NCBI RefSeq assembly: GCF_014904755.1 | Contig: NZ_JACZFQ010000048.1 | Span: forward strand, 62,001 to 126,000 | Source: Neoluteolibacter marinus | GTDB lineage: Bacteria; Verrucomicrobiota; Verrucomicrobiia; Verrucomicrobiales; Akkermansiaceae | Length of the DNA: 64,000 nt | Reading direction: 5' to 3' | Shown: positions 26,142-35,700 of the stretch, one piece after another | Position numbering within the stretch: position 1 is the first letter of the stretch | How the letters are laid out: every line of letters begins with the position of its first letter | The notes under the pieces: generated by a model | Told to the model about the DNA's origin: nothing | The model's database searches: none | Seen by the model: only the letters and a program-made list of their open reading frames with translations | Position numbers and translations under genes: made by a program

Positions 26142-27455
26142 ATGCTCAAGAACCTTCTCCCCGGCCTGCTCCTTTGCCCGATGATGCAAGTATCGTGGGC
26201 GGAGCAAGCCGCCGAAAGCCCGGCTCAACTGCGGATCGAGAGCGGAACCGCCGGGGAGCTCGCGCTTGAGCTCGAAGATCGGGCGAATGCCTCGTGGCTG
26301 CTCCAAACCTCGCCCGATGGCCGCGAGTGGACCTCGTTGGAATCAGTAAGGGTCCCCAATTCGACTCTGTCGATCCGGGGCCTCGAGCTCCCTGCCAACC
26401 CCGCGAAGGGCTTTTTCCGGGCGGTTTCCGTCGGCAGCACGCCCCCCCTTTCCCTCGAGGAAGCCCTGGCCCTCCCGGCTACCACGTACAACTATGCCAA
26501 GGCCAACAACACCCCGTCGCACCTGGCGCGGATCGTGAGCCGGGTTACCATCGACAACCGGAAGGCGACCCTCGGCCGGGTGTTGTTTTACGACCGCCGC
26601 CTCTCGGCGAACAATGCGGTCTCTTGCGCGTCCTGCCACCTCCAGGAGAACGCCTTTGCAGATCCGCAGCGCCTGAGCCCGGGTTTCGAGGGACGATTGA
26701 CCGATCGCAATACCCACACCTTGTTGGGCGTCCGGACCTATGGCGGGCGGACAAGCGAGGTCTTCATGGACGGCCGTGCAACCAACCTCCGCGAAGCCAT
26801 CTCGAGCGTCATCGAGCATCCCTCGGAAATGGGTATGAGCCTCGAGTCCCTGCCGGCGAAGCTCGCCGCGGAGCCGTACTACCAGCCGCTGTGGCAAGCC
26901 GCCTTCGGCGAGTTGCCGGTGTCGGGCGAGGGGGTGGTGGAAGCGTTGGCGCAATTCGTCGAGGCCATGCCCACCTTCTCCACCCGCTACGATGCCTTCC
27001 TGACCGGAGATTTGCAGGCGCTCACCGCCCAGGAGCAACAGGGTCGAACGGTGTTCGGTCAGCGCTGCAATGGCTGTCACATCCAACCACTGGTCTCCGG
27101 CCAGAGCTTCGAAAACAACGGGCTGGACGCCGTCACCACCGATCCGGGACGGGGCGCGGTGACCGGTCTCGCGAGCGACATGGGAAAGTTCCGGCCTCCG
27201 TCCTTGAGGAACATCGCCCGGACCGCCCCCTACATGCACGACGGACGCTTCGCGACGCTCCGCGAGGTCATCGAGTTCTACGACCACGGCACCCGGCCCC
27301 ATCCGAACCGGTCGTCGAAGCTGGAACAACCGATAAACCTCAGCGAGGCGGACAAGCTCGCCCTCGAGGCGTTCCTCCGCTCGCTGGATGATACCGCCCC
27401 GGACGATCCGGCCTTTTCGGATCCGTTCCGGAGCGAGCTGGAAATCGGCCCGTGA
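26142..27455 (+). CDS. Di-haem cytochrome c peroxidase (MauG/CcpA family), exported
   Basis: A 437-residue periplasmic protein. The signal peptide ends near residue 20 (MQVSWAEQ). Residues about 30-98 form a small beta domain with [16 protein letters not shown], a module common at the ends of verrucomicrobial secreted proteins. The peroxidase part follows, with haem motifs CASCH at 162-166 and CNGCH at 309-313, and the typical [19 protein letters not shown] near residue 350, whose Met is a likely distal ligand. Such enzymes reduce hydrogen peroxide or oxidise protein residues. The upstream region has an AT-rich promoter-like stretch. It is convergent with the metalloprotease gene, stops 2 nt apart, without a terminator between. 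Confidence 0.92.
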   Translation: MLKNLLPGLLLCPMMQVSWAEQAAESPAQLRIESGTAGELALELEDRANASWLLQTSPDGREWTSLESVRVPNSTLSIRGLELPANPAKGFFRAVSVGSTPPLSLEEALALPATTYNYAKANNTPSHLARIVSRVTIDNRKATLGRVLFYDRRLSANNAVSCASCHLQENAFADPQRLSPGFEGRLTDRNTHTLLGVRTYGGRTSEVFMDGRATNLREAISSVIEHPSEMGMSLESLPAKLAAEPYYQPLWQAAFGELPVSGEGVVEALAQFVEAMPTFSTRYDAFLTGDLQALTAQEQQGRTVFGQRCNGCHIQPLVSGQSFENNGLDAVTTDPGRGAVTGLASDMGKFRPPSLRNIARTAPYMHDGRFATLREVIEFYDHGTRPHPNRSSKLEQPINLSEADKLALEAFLRSLDDTAPDDPAFSDPFRSELEIGP

Positions 27456-27457
27456 TC

Positions 27458-30400
27458 CTAGGTCGATGGTGCCGTGTAGCGCAGCCGGTAGAAGCACCTC
27501 TCCGGCCGGGTGGGCGGCACGACTTCGAAATCCAGCTCCACCCCGGCGATGTCGAGGTCGGCACTGCCCTCCCAATCCGGTCCCGGCGTCGCGCCCCACT
27601 CGAGCGTGAAGGTTCCCGTGGGGATCACCTTGTTCACGACGAGCAGGGGCTCGCCCGACGGGCCGCGGACGAGCCGCAGCTGGAGGCGTGAATGGGGATC
27701 GGCGGGATCGAAGTCGAACAGGAACTCGACCCCGTTGGCCATTCCGTCGCCGTCGGGGTCGGCCGACTTCAGGGCATCGGCGCCTTCCAGTCCCTTCGCG
27801 GCCGCCCAGGCGACGTAGGGATCGATCTGCTGGAAACCGGCAACCACGGTCTTCGCCGCGTCCACGAGTACGCTGGTCGACGTACTTCCGGGCTCCTCGA
27901 CCCCGGCTCCGGTCCACCCCGTGAATTCCCAGCCGCTGGCGGGAGTGGCGGTGATCGCGACGTGGGATCCGGCCTCCACGATGCCACCGCCGGTGACTTC
28001 ACCGCCCTCGGCGGGCGACGCGACGACCTGAAGCTCCACCATCTCCACGAAGCTGAGCCGGATCCGCGAGTTCTCGCCGCTGCCGTAGTCGACCTCGGCG
28101 TGGAGGCCCGCCGGCAACTGGATCACCGGTTGGCCGCTCAAGGTGCCGGTGTACTCGGCCAGGGTGTGGGCGGATCCCGCGGCCGGCGGCCCGCCGGGGA
28201 GCTCGACGATGATCGCTCCGCCGGACCAATCGCAGTCGCCGTTGATCGTCAGCGGCACCTCGCCCGGGCCGGACAGGGGGAGCACCAGGTTGCCGCCGCT
28301 TTGGACGAACGACCCCACCGTCACGGCGGTCGTCCCGAACCGCAGCTCCCCTTCCCCGAGCGTCAAGGCAAGCCCCGGATCCAAGGCCCCGGCCAGGGTC
28401 AGGGCGGCCGGCCCGGCCTTGGTGAAGGCCAGGTCTTCCCCCAGATCGCCGGCATAGGTCCGGTCGGTGACCGGATGGACGGTCAAGGACGACGAAGCAC
28501 CGCTGCCCCGGATGATGCCGCGGGTGCCCGCGAGCTCACCGATGGACGAGGCCGCGTCGCCGACCTGGACGACCGGGCTGCCGCCTTCCAGGCGGAGTGA
28601 CGCGTCCGGGTTGTTCCAGGGATGGTCCAGCTGGAGCAGGGATTCGTCGCCGTTCAGGATCACCGCGGACAGCGAGTCGAGGCCCGCGGGACTTTCGTTG
28701 GTCAAGCGCGACCGGCGGCCGAGCGTGACCGTGCCGGTCCCCAGCGCGTTGGCGGCTTCCGCGCGCAGCGCCGCGAAGTCGTCGCCGCCCGCGGTGTGGC
28801 TCACCGACCAGTGCCCGCGGAAAGGATTGTCCGCCGAAACGACCGACAGCGCCCGCAGGTTGGCCGTGGTCGCCCCCGCGTTGCTGTCGGAAACCACGGC
28901 GATGTTGCCGTCGCCGGAGATCTCGCCGCTGAAGATCGCACGGTTGCCGTAGCTGCCGCCGTTCAGGCGGACTTCCGCATCGCCCGCAAATCCGAGCGCC
29001 GCCGCCACGGTGTGGGTCGAGGTGCCGACCGAACAGCGGAAGCGGATCCCGCCGCCGTTCTCGACCCGGGTCGCCGGCAGGTTGTAGGTGACCTTCTGCT
29101 CGGTGGTCGAATGGAGCCGCGCCAGATCGAGGATGCCCCCGGCCGCAATCCGCAGTCCGCCGGCGACCAGCGCCTGGCTGTTAGAGCCGGTGTTGTTCGA
29201 GGTGACGACATGCGCGACGGCATAGGCTTCGCCGCTGTCCTGGCTGCCGGTCACCGGGGCTGCCAGCCCGTCGTTCCAGGTGGTCCCGGCGTTCCACGCG
29301 CCGTCGGCGATGGACGTGATGTGGTCGTCGATCACCAGGGTGGCAACCGCCGGATCGCCCGCCTGGTACTTCGGGTCGGGCGACAGGGAAACGACCACGG
29401 ATTCAGTCAGGCCGTCCGGCGCGGCCGCGATGGGCTCGACAATGATCGTTTGCGACAGGACGCCGTCCGGCAGCGTCACGCTGGACGGAATCGCCACATA
29501 GTCGATACCGGCCACCGCGTCACCCCCGGTCGCGAACGGGACCGTGATCTCACCAAGCGGGTGATCGCGGGCGATCGTGAACGAGCCCGGCCGCGGTCCC
29601 AGCTTCGACGCGGACGACGAGGCGCGGACCGTCACCACCGGCAACGGCGCGGCTTGAACGGTGAAGGAAACCGGCGCGGAATCCACCTGATAACCCCAGT
29701 CGCCATAACTCGTCCGCGCGGTGACGGTGTGGGCGCCGGGGGGAATCGCGAAGGCCGTCGCCTGGTAGGGCGGTTGGCTCGTCTCGGCGAACACCGTGCT
29801 GCCTTCGACGAAGGCCACGCGGTCGACGAGCTCCGGCAGCGAACCGACGCTGGCGGCGAAGCCTACGCTCAGCGGTGAAATCTCCGATCCCGCCACCGGC
29901 GAGGTCAGCGTCACGGCCGGGGGCGTGAGTGCCTGCTGATAGAGCGACTCGATGTCGGCGCCGTCCAGGGTGCTGGTGTAAACGCGGACGTCGTCGAGCC
30001 AGCCCTTGTAGTGGCGGCTCACGCTGTTGGGATCCCATGCGAGATACATCGTCCCGTTGAACGCTTCGGTCGGCTGGCTGGCGGCGTTGGTGGCGCTTTG
30101 CAGGCCGCCGGGCGAGCGCAGGTGCAGCGTGGTCCCGCCGGGCGACACGCACATCGCGACCAGGCACCAGGTGTCGTCCGGAACCACCAGGCCCGAGTCC
30201 CAGGTGTGGCCGCTCCCATTCCACGTGTAGCGGAGCTCGTTGGCATTTCCAAAATGGAAGCCGGACACGGACGAGCCGGCGCGGGTGAAGATGAAGGGCG
30301 AGAAGGGATACTGTGGACCGTCGCGCTTGACCCAGGCGGTGAAGGTCAGGGTGTTGGTGTTGTAGCCGGGCGCGGGGATCGTGGTCTGATCGTCGATGCC

Positions 30401-31885
30401 ATCGTAGCCGGCAGCCCCGCGGGTCACCGGACAGGCGCCGGGCTGGCCGCCGAGGACCCCGTTTTCATGGCTGCCGTCTTGAGTGGCCCGCACGAGGTTG
30501 GCAGCGGAGCCGTCGTCGAGCGGCCAGTGGTCGGCCAAGGTCAGGGTTTCCGCACGGGGTCGCAGCATGGCATGGCCGACCGCCTGCATGCCCGAGGCAT
30601 CGACGATCCGGTAGCGGAACCAGTCGGTGCCCGCGGAAAGTCCGGCGGGCGGGGTGTAGAGCACCTCGTCGCGTCCGCCCGGACCGGTGCCGGCCGATCG
30701 CTCGAGGCTGCCGCCGGCACTCGAGACGTCGTCGAAGGATAGCAGGCTGATCGCTTCCCCGTTCGAGTCCGAATCGTTGCCGAGGACGTCAATGCGGACC
30801 GGAGTGTCGCGGAGGAAGGCGGCGGTGTCCTGGTTGGCACGCGGCGGCAAGGGGAACGGATAGTTGCCGATCCCGTCCAGGATGGCCGACTTGGCATTGC
30901 GATGGGCGATGACTTTCCTCAGCTCCGGGCTGGAAAGACGCGACAACGAGTTGCCCGACATGATCGTCGTGCCTTCCGGGTTGCCGCCGCCTTCGTAGTG
31001 CGACGAGCTCCAGTTGTGGCCGACCTCGTGCCGCCAGACGTTCCAGAAGTCGCCACCGCCGTCCGAATCGTTGGCCGAGTAGCGGTTGGAGGTGCCGATC
31101 GCGCCGACCCAGGCAAGGCCGCCGTTCGCGGAGGCGTGGATGACCGCCGCCACGTCATGGCCCGTGCCCATCGGGACACCGGCATTCCACAGCGACTTCA
31201 CGTGGGGCAGCAGCTCGCCGGTGGTCCCGCCGTCGGGAGCATAGGGATCCTGACCGGCATCGGCGCGGATGACGATTTTCCCGATCCGGTGGAGGATGGC
31301 GGCATCGCGGAGATAGATCATGTCGGTGCACAGCACCGAGAACTCGCACTTGGCGACGACGGCCGCGGCACTTCCCCCGCAGGCGGTGAAGTGGCTGAAG
31401 GTCGAGTCGATCCCGACCTCCGCCACGCGGACATCTGATCCCGCGCCCCCTTCCCCGACCACGGTCGTCGGCCAGGCAGGCGTCACATCGGGCCCTCCGA
31501 CGGAGGCGTCACCCCCGGTGGTGGTCCTGGTCTTGCCGTCCTCGAGGCTGATGCGGGCCCACAAGGTGCCGTCCTCGTGGAGCAGCCCGCAGGCAAGCGC
31601 CCCGGGCAACTCGTCCACCGTGCCCAGATAGGTGCGGGCCAGGTCGGGATCGTGAGCGAGGTAGGTCCCGTCCGGCTGCTGCACCAGGACCTCGAAGTTG
31701 GCGCTGCGGATGGGATGCAGGGCGAAACGAACCGTGACCGTTTCCGCCCCTTTGGTGATCGTGCGGGTGAAGCTCGCCGGCGGCACCTGGCCTACCGCAG
31801 TCGACGGGGCCCATGTCATGGCCACCAGAACCAGAGAAGAGAGGGACCGGTAGCGCAGATGAGAGAAAAGCTTGGAAGGAAACAT
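27458..31885 (-). CDS. Large secreted metzincin metalloprotease with LamG, Calx-beta and InlB-type repeats
   Basis: A 1475-residue secreted protein. The start at 31885 gives a signal peptide ending near residue 33 (APSTAVGQ). A reprolysin-like zinc peptidase domain covers about 150-345, with HEVGHNWSSSH at 286-296 (HExxHxxxxxH) and the Met-turn TIMSGN at 308-312. Then come a cadherin-like domain (RIDVLGNDSDSNGEAISL), a LamG/concanavalin-like domain (DHWPLDDGSAANL, FTAWVKRDG), a Calx-beta-like domain (FATGGDAVAGIDYVAI), a long beta-helix or autotransporter-like region, an InlB-type repeat (ITATPASGWEFTGWTG) and a calcium-binding-like DPDGDGMANGVEF near the C-terminus. It probably degrades proteins at the surface or outside the cell. 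No transmembrane beta-barrel is evident. Confidence 0.88.
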   Translation of the reverse strand: MFPSKLFSHLRYRSLSSLVLVAMTWAPSTAVGQVPPASFTRTITKGAETVTVRFALHPIRSANFEVLVQQPDGTYLAHDPDLARTYLGTVDELPGALACGLLHEDGTLWARISLEDGKTRTTTGGDASVGGPDVTPAWPTTVVGEGGAGSDVRVAEVGIDSTFSHFTACGGSAAAVVAKCEFSVLCTDMIYLRDAAILHRIGKIVIRADAGQDPYAPDGGTTGELLPHVKSLWNAGVPMGTGHDVAAVIHASANGGLAWVGAIGTSNRYSANDSDGGGDFWNVWRHEVGHNWSSSHYEGGGNPEGTTIMSGNSLSRLSSPELRKVIAHRNAKSAILDGIGNYPFPLPPRANQDTAAFLRDTPVRIDVLGNDSDSNGEAISLLSFDDVSSAGGSLERSAGTGPGGRDEVLYTPPAGLSAGTDWFRYRIVDASGMQAVGHAMLRPRAETLTLADHWPLDDGSAANLVRATQDGSHENGVLGGQPGACPVTRGAAGYDGIDDQTTIPAPGYNTNTLTFTAWVKRDGPQYPFSPFIFTRAGSSVSGFHFGNANELRYTWNGSGHTWDSGLVVPDDTWCLVAMCVSPGGTTLHLRSPGGLQSATNAASQPTEAFNGTMYLAWDPNSVSRHYKGWLDDVRVYTSTLDGADIESLYQQALTPPAVTLTSPVAGSEISPLSVGFAASVGSLPELVDRVAFVEGSTVFAETSQPPYQATAFAIPPGAHTVTARTSYGDWGYQVDSAPVSFTVQAAPLPVVTVRASSSASKLGPRPGSFTIARDHPLGEITVPFATGGDAVAGIDYVAIPSSVTLPDGVLSQTIIVEPIAAAPDGLTESVVVSLSPDPKYQAGDPAVATLVIDDHITSIADGAWNAGTTWNDGLAAPVTGSQDSGEAYAVAHVVTSNNTGSNSQALVAGGLRIAAGGILDLARLHSTTEQKVTYNLPATRVENGGGIRFRCSVGTSTHTVAAALGFAGDAEVRLNGGSYGNRAIFSGEISGDGNIAVVSDSNAGATTANLRALSVVSADNPFRGHWSVSHTAGGDDFAALRAEAANALGTGTVTLGRRSRLTNESPAGLDSLSAVILNGDESLLQLDHPWNNPDASLRLEGGSPVVQVGDAASSIGELAGTRGIIRGSGASSSLTVHPVTDRTYAGDLGEDLAFTKAGPAALTLAGALDPGLALTLGEGELRFGTTAVTVGSFVQSGGNLVLPLSGPGEVPLTINGDCDWSGGAIIVELPGGPPAAGSAHTLAEYTGTLSGQPVIQLPAGLHAEVDYGSGENSRIRLSFVEMVELQVVASPAEGGEVTGGGIVEAGSHVAITATPASGWEFTGWTGAGVEEPGSTSTSVLVDAAKTVVAGFQQIDPYVAWAAAKGLEGADALKSADPDGDGMANGVEFLFDFDPADPHSRLQLRLVRGPSGEPLLVVNKVIPTGTFTLEWGATPGPDWEGSADLDIAGVELDFEVVPPTRPERCFYRLRYTAPST

Positions 31886-32226
31886 GCGGATGCAGAAGAA
31901 AGCGCCTGGCAGGCTTATTGCAGGAAAGACCGGCTGAAAAACGGCCATCAACATCACCATTTGACTTCAATAATGCGCATTATTCCCAAACCAGAGCTCC
32001 CCGACAAGTGGGAATGCCACGCCGCCATTGCGCTGCCCTTGTTCGTGATCCATCCGATCCTCAAGGCCACCCAGACCGGCACCGTGGCGTTTGCGGTCCG
32101 AATTGGCGCCACCGAGCTGAATCGTGCATTCGCAGCCCGGAGGGGCATCGAACCGATTCAACGGACGAAGGATCTGGTCCTGTTTCGGGCTGGTGCCCGC
32201 AGTTGGGGCTCAAGTAGGTTCCTTGC
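31886..32226. other. Intergenic region with a 16-bp perfect palindrome
   Basis: This 341-nt stretch holds no convincing gene. It contains the perfect palindrome AATAATGCGCATTATT at 31969-31984, 84 nt upstream of the metalloprotease start, which could be an operator. A weak open frame (31973-32260, +) starts inside the palindrome. Its product has no recognisable features, and the same DNA is open on the other strand, so I do not call it. The base composition is lower in GC than the flanking genes. Confidence 0.4.
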
Positions 32227-32727
32227 TTGCCAACGAACAAGAGCCGCCGTCCCAGAATAGCCGCTGCCTTCCTCGCCGGCGCAGTGGTATGCTACTTTTT
32301 CCTGCGCCCGACACCGGAGAGCGTGATGAACGACTTCTACCTGAACGATGCCGGACGGGCGGAAGACATGCTCATGGACCCACTGATCCTGCACACCGAC
32401 CTGGTGAAGGATCGGGTGATCGCAGAAGTTGTGGATCGGACGATACCAAAACGACTCTACGCCATCGGTTTCCTCGGCGTCGCCGGAGTGACCGAGGCCT
32501 TGCCGGTTCTTCGCACAATCCTTGCCGACGAGAGCGAAGAGGATACTTTTCGAAGAGTCGCCCTAACGAGCATCTATCAGATCTCACCCGAAGAGGGCCT
32601 GACACTCGCCAAACAATATCAGGCGAGGTCTGACGACCTTGGTTCGGCCGCGGGAGAAATCGTGGACGGGAGCGCCAGAATCTTCACCCGCACCTACTGG
32701 GAAGCCTTCTGGGGACGTCATCACTAG
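32227..32727 (+). CDS. Hypothetical membrane-anchored protein with HEAT-like helices
   Basis: A 166-residue protein starting at a TTG (32227), with a single hydrophobic N-terminal segment (RIAAAFLAGAVVCYFFL, residues 10-26) as signal anchor. The rest is helical; LPVLRTILADESEEDTFRR and VALTSIYQISPEEGLTLAK resemble a HEAT-type pair of helices. Base composition is lower in GC than neighbours, hinting at separate origin. No family recognised. It is convergent with cusA. Confidence 0.5.
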   Translation: MPTNKSRRPRIAAAFLAGAVVCYFFLRPTPESVMNDFYLNDAGRAEDMLMDPLILHTDLVKDRVIAEVVDRTIPKRLYAIGFLGVAGVTEALPVLRTILADESEEDTFRRVALTSIYQISPEEGLTLAKQYQARSDDLGSAAGEIVDGSARIFTRTYWEAFWGRHH

Positions 32728-32791
32728 GCTTTGGGGACGGGCCGGATATCATCCAGATTCAAGAGGGGCTGCAACTTCGCGGCCCAACGGG

Positions 32792-35700
32792 TCAGTCTTC
32801 CTTGCCGACCAGCTCCTGCTTCAGCGAGTAGAGCACCGGGACCACGAACATCGTCATCAGCTCGACCAGCATCCCGCCGAAGATCGGCACGGCCATCGGC
32901 GCCATCAGGTCGGAGCCGCGGCCGGTCGAGGTGAGCACGGGAAGCAAGGCCAGCAGCGTGGTGGCGGTGGTCATCAGGCAGGGGCGCACCCGCCGCTTGC
33001 CGGCGTCGACCACCGCCTCGCGGATGGCCGCCGTTCCCCGCGGTTTCAGTTCGTCGAAGCGCTGGCGGAGATAGGTCGACATCACCACGCCGTCGTCGGT
33101 GGCGATCCCGAACAAGGCCAGGAAGCCGACCCAAACCGCGGTCGAGAGGTTGATCGGCGAGACTTGGAACAGCTGCCGGAGGTTGTGGCCGAACAGCTCG
33201 AAGTCGAGGAAACCCGACCGGCCGTAGAGCCACAGCAGCAGGAAGCCGCCCGACCAAGCCACCGCGACGCCGGAAAATACGATGAACGTCGTGGTGACCG
33301 ACTTGTTGTCGAAGTAGAGCAGGATGAAAATCGCGCCGAGACACAGCGGCACCATCACCATCAGCGTCCGGTTGAACTCGAGCGCGGCCTCGTAATTTCC
33401 GGCGAACTCGTAGCGGATGCCCGGCGCCCGGACCAGCTTGCCGTCCCGCTCCTTGCCGTCCAGATAACGCCGGGCCGCCTCCACCACGTCGACCTCGGCG
33501 TGGCCGGGCTGCGAGCCGAAGGTGACGTAGCCGGTGAGGAAGGTGTCCTCGGCCTTGATCATCTGCGGTCCCCGCAGGTAGCGGATGCCGGCAAGCTGGG
33601 ACAGCGGCACCTGCGCACCTTCCTTGCCCGTCACCAGCACCCGGCCGAGGGCCTCCTGGCTGTCGCGCATCTCGCGCTGGTAGCGGACCTGGACCGCGAA
33701 GCGCTCGCGCCCTTCCACGGTCGTCGTCACCACCCGGCCGCCGATCGCGGTCTGGATCGTCTCGTGGATGTCGGCGATGTTCAGCCCGTACCTCGACGCC
33801 GCGTCGCGGTCCGGCACGATCTCCAGGTAGGGCTTCCCGACGATCCGGTCGGCATTGACCGTCTCGGCCGCCAGCCCGGGGATCTCCCCCGTCCGCATCA
33901 AGCTCTCCAGTTGCAGGCCGAACTTCTCGATGTCTTCCAGCGTGCGGCCCTTGATCTTGATCCCCATCGGCGCCCGCATCCCGGTGCGCAGCATCACCAG
34001 CCGGGTTTCGATCGGTTGCAGCTTCGGCGCCCCGGTCACCCCGGGCAGCCGCGCGGCCTCCTCGATCTTCGCCCAGATGTCGTCAGGGCTGCGGATCTCC
34101 GGCCGCCACTGCCGGAACGGCTTGCCCCGGGGGTCCTCGATCAGGTGACCGGAGGCATCGTAGGCGAAATTGCCGTCGTCCATGGTGCGGAACCGCAGCA
34201 CCCGCCCCTTGTCGTCGGATTTGAATTCGGAAACATAGTTCACCACCGTCTCGACCATCGAGATCGGCGCCGGATCGAGCGGTGAGTCGACCCGGCCGAT
34301 CTTGCCGACGACGCGCTCCACCTCCGGGATCGCCGCGACCGCCGAGTCGAGCTGGCCAAGTGTTTCCATCGCTTCGTCGATCGATGCGTGCGGGCTGATC
34401 GTCGGCATCAGCAGGAAGGATCCCTCATCCAGGGCCGGCCGGAATTCGCGGCCGAGTCCGGGGAACTTCGCCGTGGCGTCCTGCCACAGCCGCGTTTCGC
34501 GTATCCCTTCGCCCGCAAGCCGCGGCACGAAGTCGAAGACCCGGGGGAAGCCGAGCCATATGCAGAAGGCCAGCGCCAGCATCACCGCCGGCGCGGTGAG
34601 GAATAGCGGCTTGTGCGCCAGGCACCAGCGCAGCACCGATGAGTAGCCGAGCTCAAACAGGCGGAAGCCCAGCAGCAGTCCGCCGACCACGAGCACCACG
34701 AACACCAGGTTCTCCGGCGTGTTGCGGTCCAGCCCGAGCGGCATCCAGTCGAGCGTCAACAGCAGCACCACCGCCAGCGCGGCCAGCACATTCACTCCCA
34801 CCGCCACACCGTGCCGCCACCGGCCGGCGACCCGGCGCTCGAACCAGAGTCCGGCGGCAAGCACCAGCAACGCCAGCGCCAGCCAGCCCGAAAAACCGAG
34901 CGCCAGCAGGGCGGCGGCCACCAGCAGGCCGGACACCAGCACCCGGCGGTCGCGCAGCGCCTTCGGCACCGAGCCGAACAGCAGGTGGGCCACCGGCGGG
35001 ATAATGGTCAGCGCCACGATGATCGAGGCGACCAGCGCGAAGGACTTGGTGAAGGCCAGCGGGCGGAACAGCCGCCCTGCCTCCCCGGTCATGGTGAAGA
35101 CCGGCAGGAAGCTGACCACCGTCGTCGCCACCGAAGTGGTCACCGCCGAGGCCACCTCGGTGACCGCGCGATAGATCACCGCCGACTTCGCCTCGTCCGG
35201 CGGGGCCTCGTCGAGGTGCTTGAGGATGTTCTCCGTCAGGACGATCCCGACATCGACCACGGTGCCGATAGCGATCGCTATCCCCGACAGGGCGACGATA
35301 TTGGCATCCACCCCGGCGATCTTCATGGTGATGAAGGTGATCAGCACCGCGAGCGGCAGCATCGCCGAGATCAGCACGCTGGTCCGCAGGTGCATCACCA
35401 TCACGATCACCACGATGATCGTCACCAGCACCTGCTGGTAGAGTGCGTCGTCGAGCGTGTTGAGCGTCTCACCGATCAGCTTGGAGCGATCGTAGAAGGG
35501 GACGATCGTCATCTTGGAAGTCGTCAGCCAGTCCGGCCACTCCGCCCGCGCAGTCCCCCGGGTGAAGGCCAGCCAGGATTCCCGGTCCATGGTCCCGTCG
35601 GCCTCGAAGGCCGGTTCGATCCCGTGTTCCGCGGCGAAACCCGCCGCCGTGGATGGGTCCACCTTGGTCCAGTCGATCACCGCCCGCAGTGGCAGCGCGG

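Noticed and set aside
31973-32260. 95-codon open frame on the plus strand in the gap after the metalloprotease start
   Set aside because: It starts inside the palindrome, has no ribosome-binding site or recognisable product, overlaps the next gene start, and the opposite strand is also open here.
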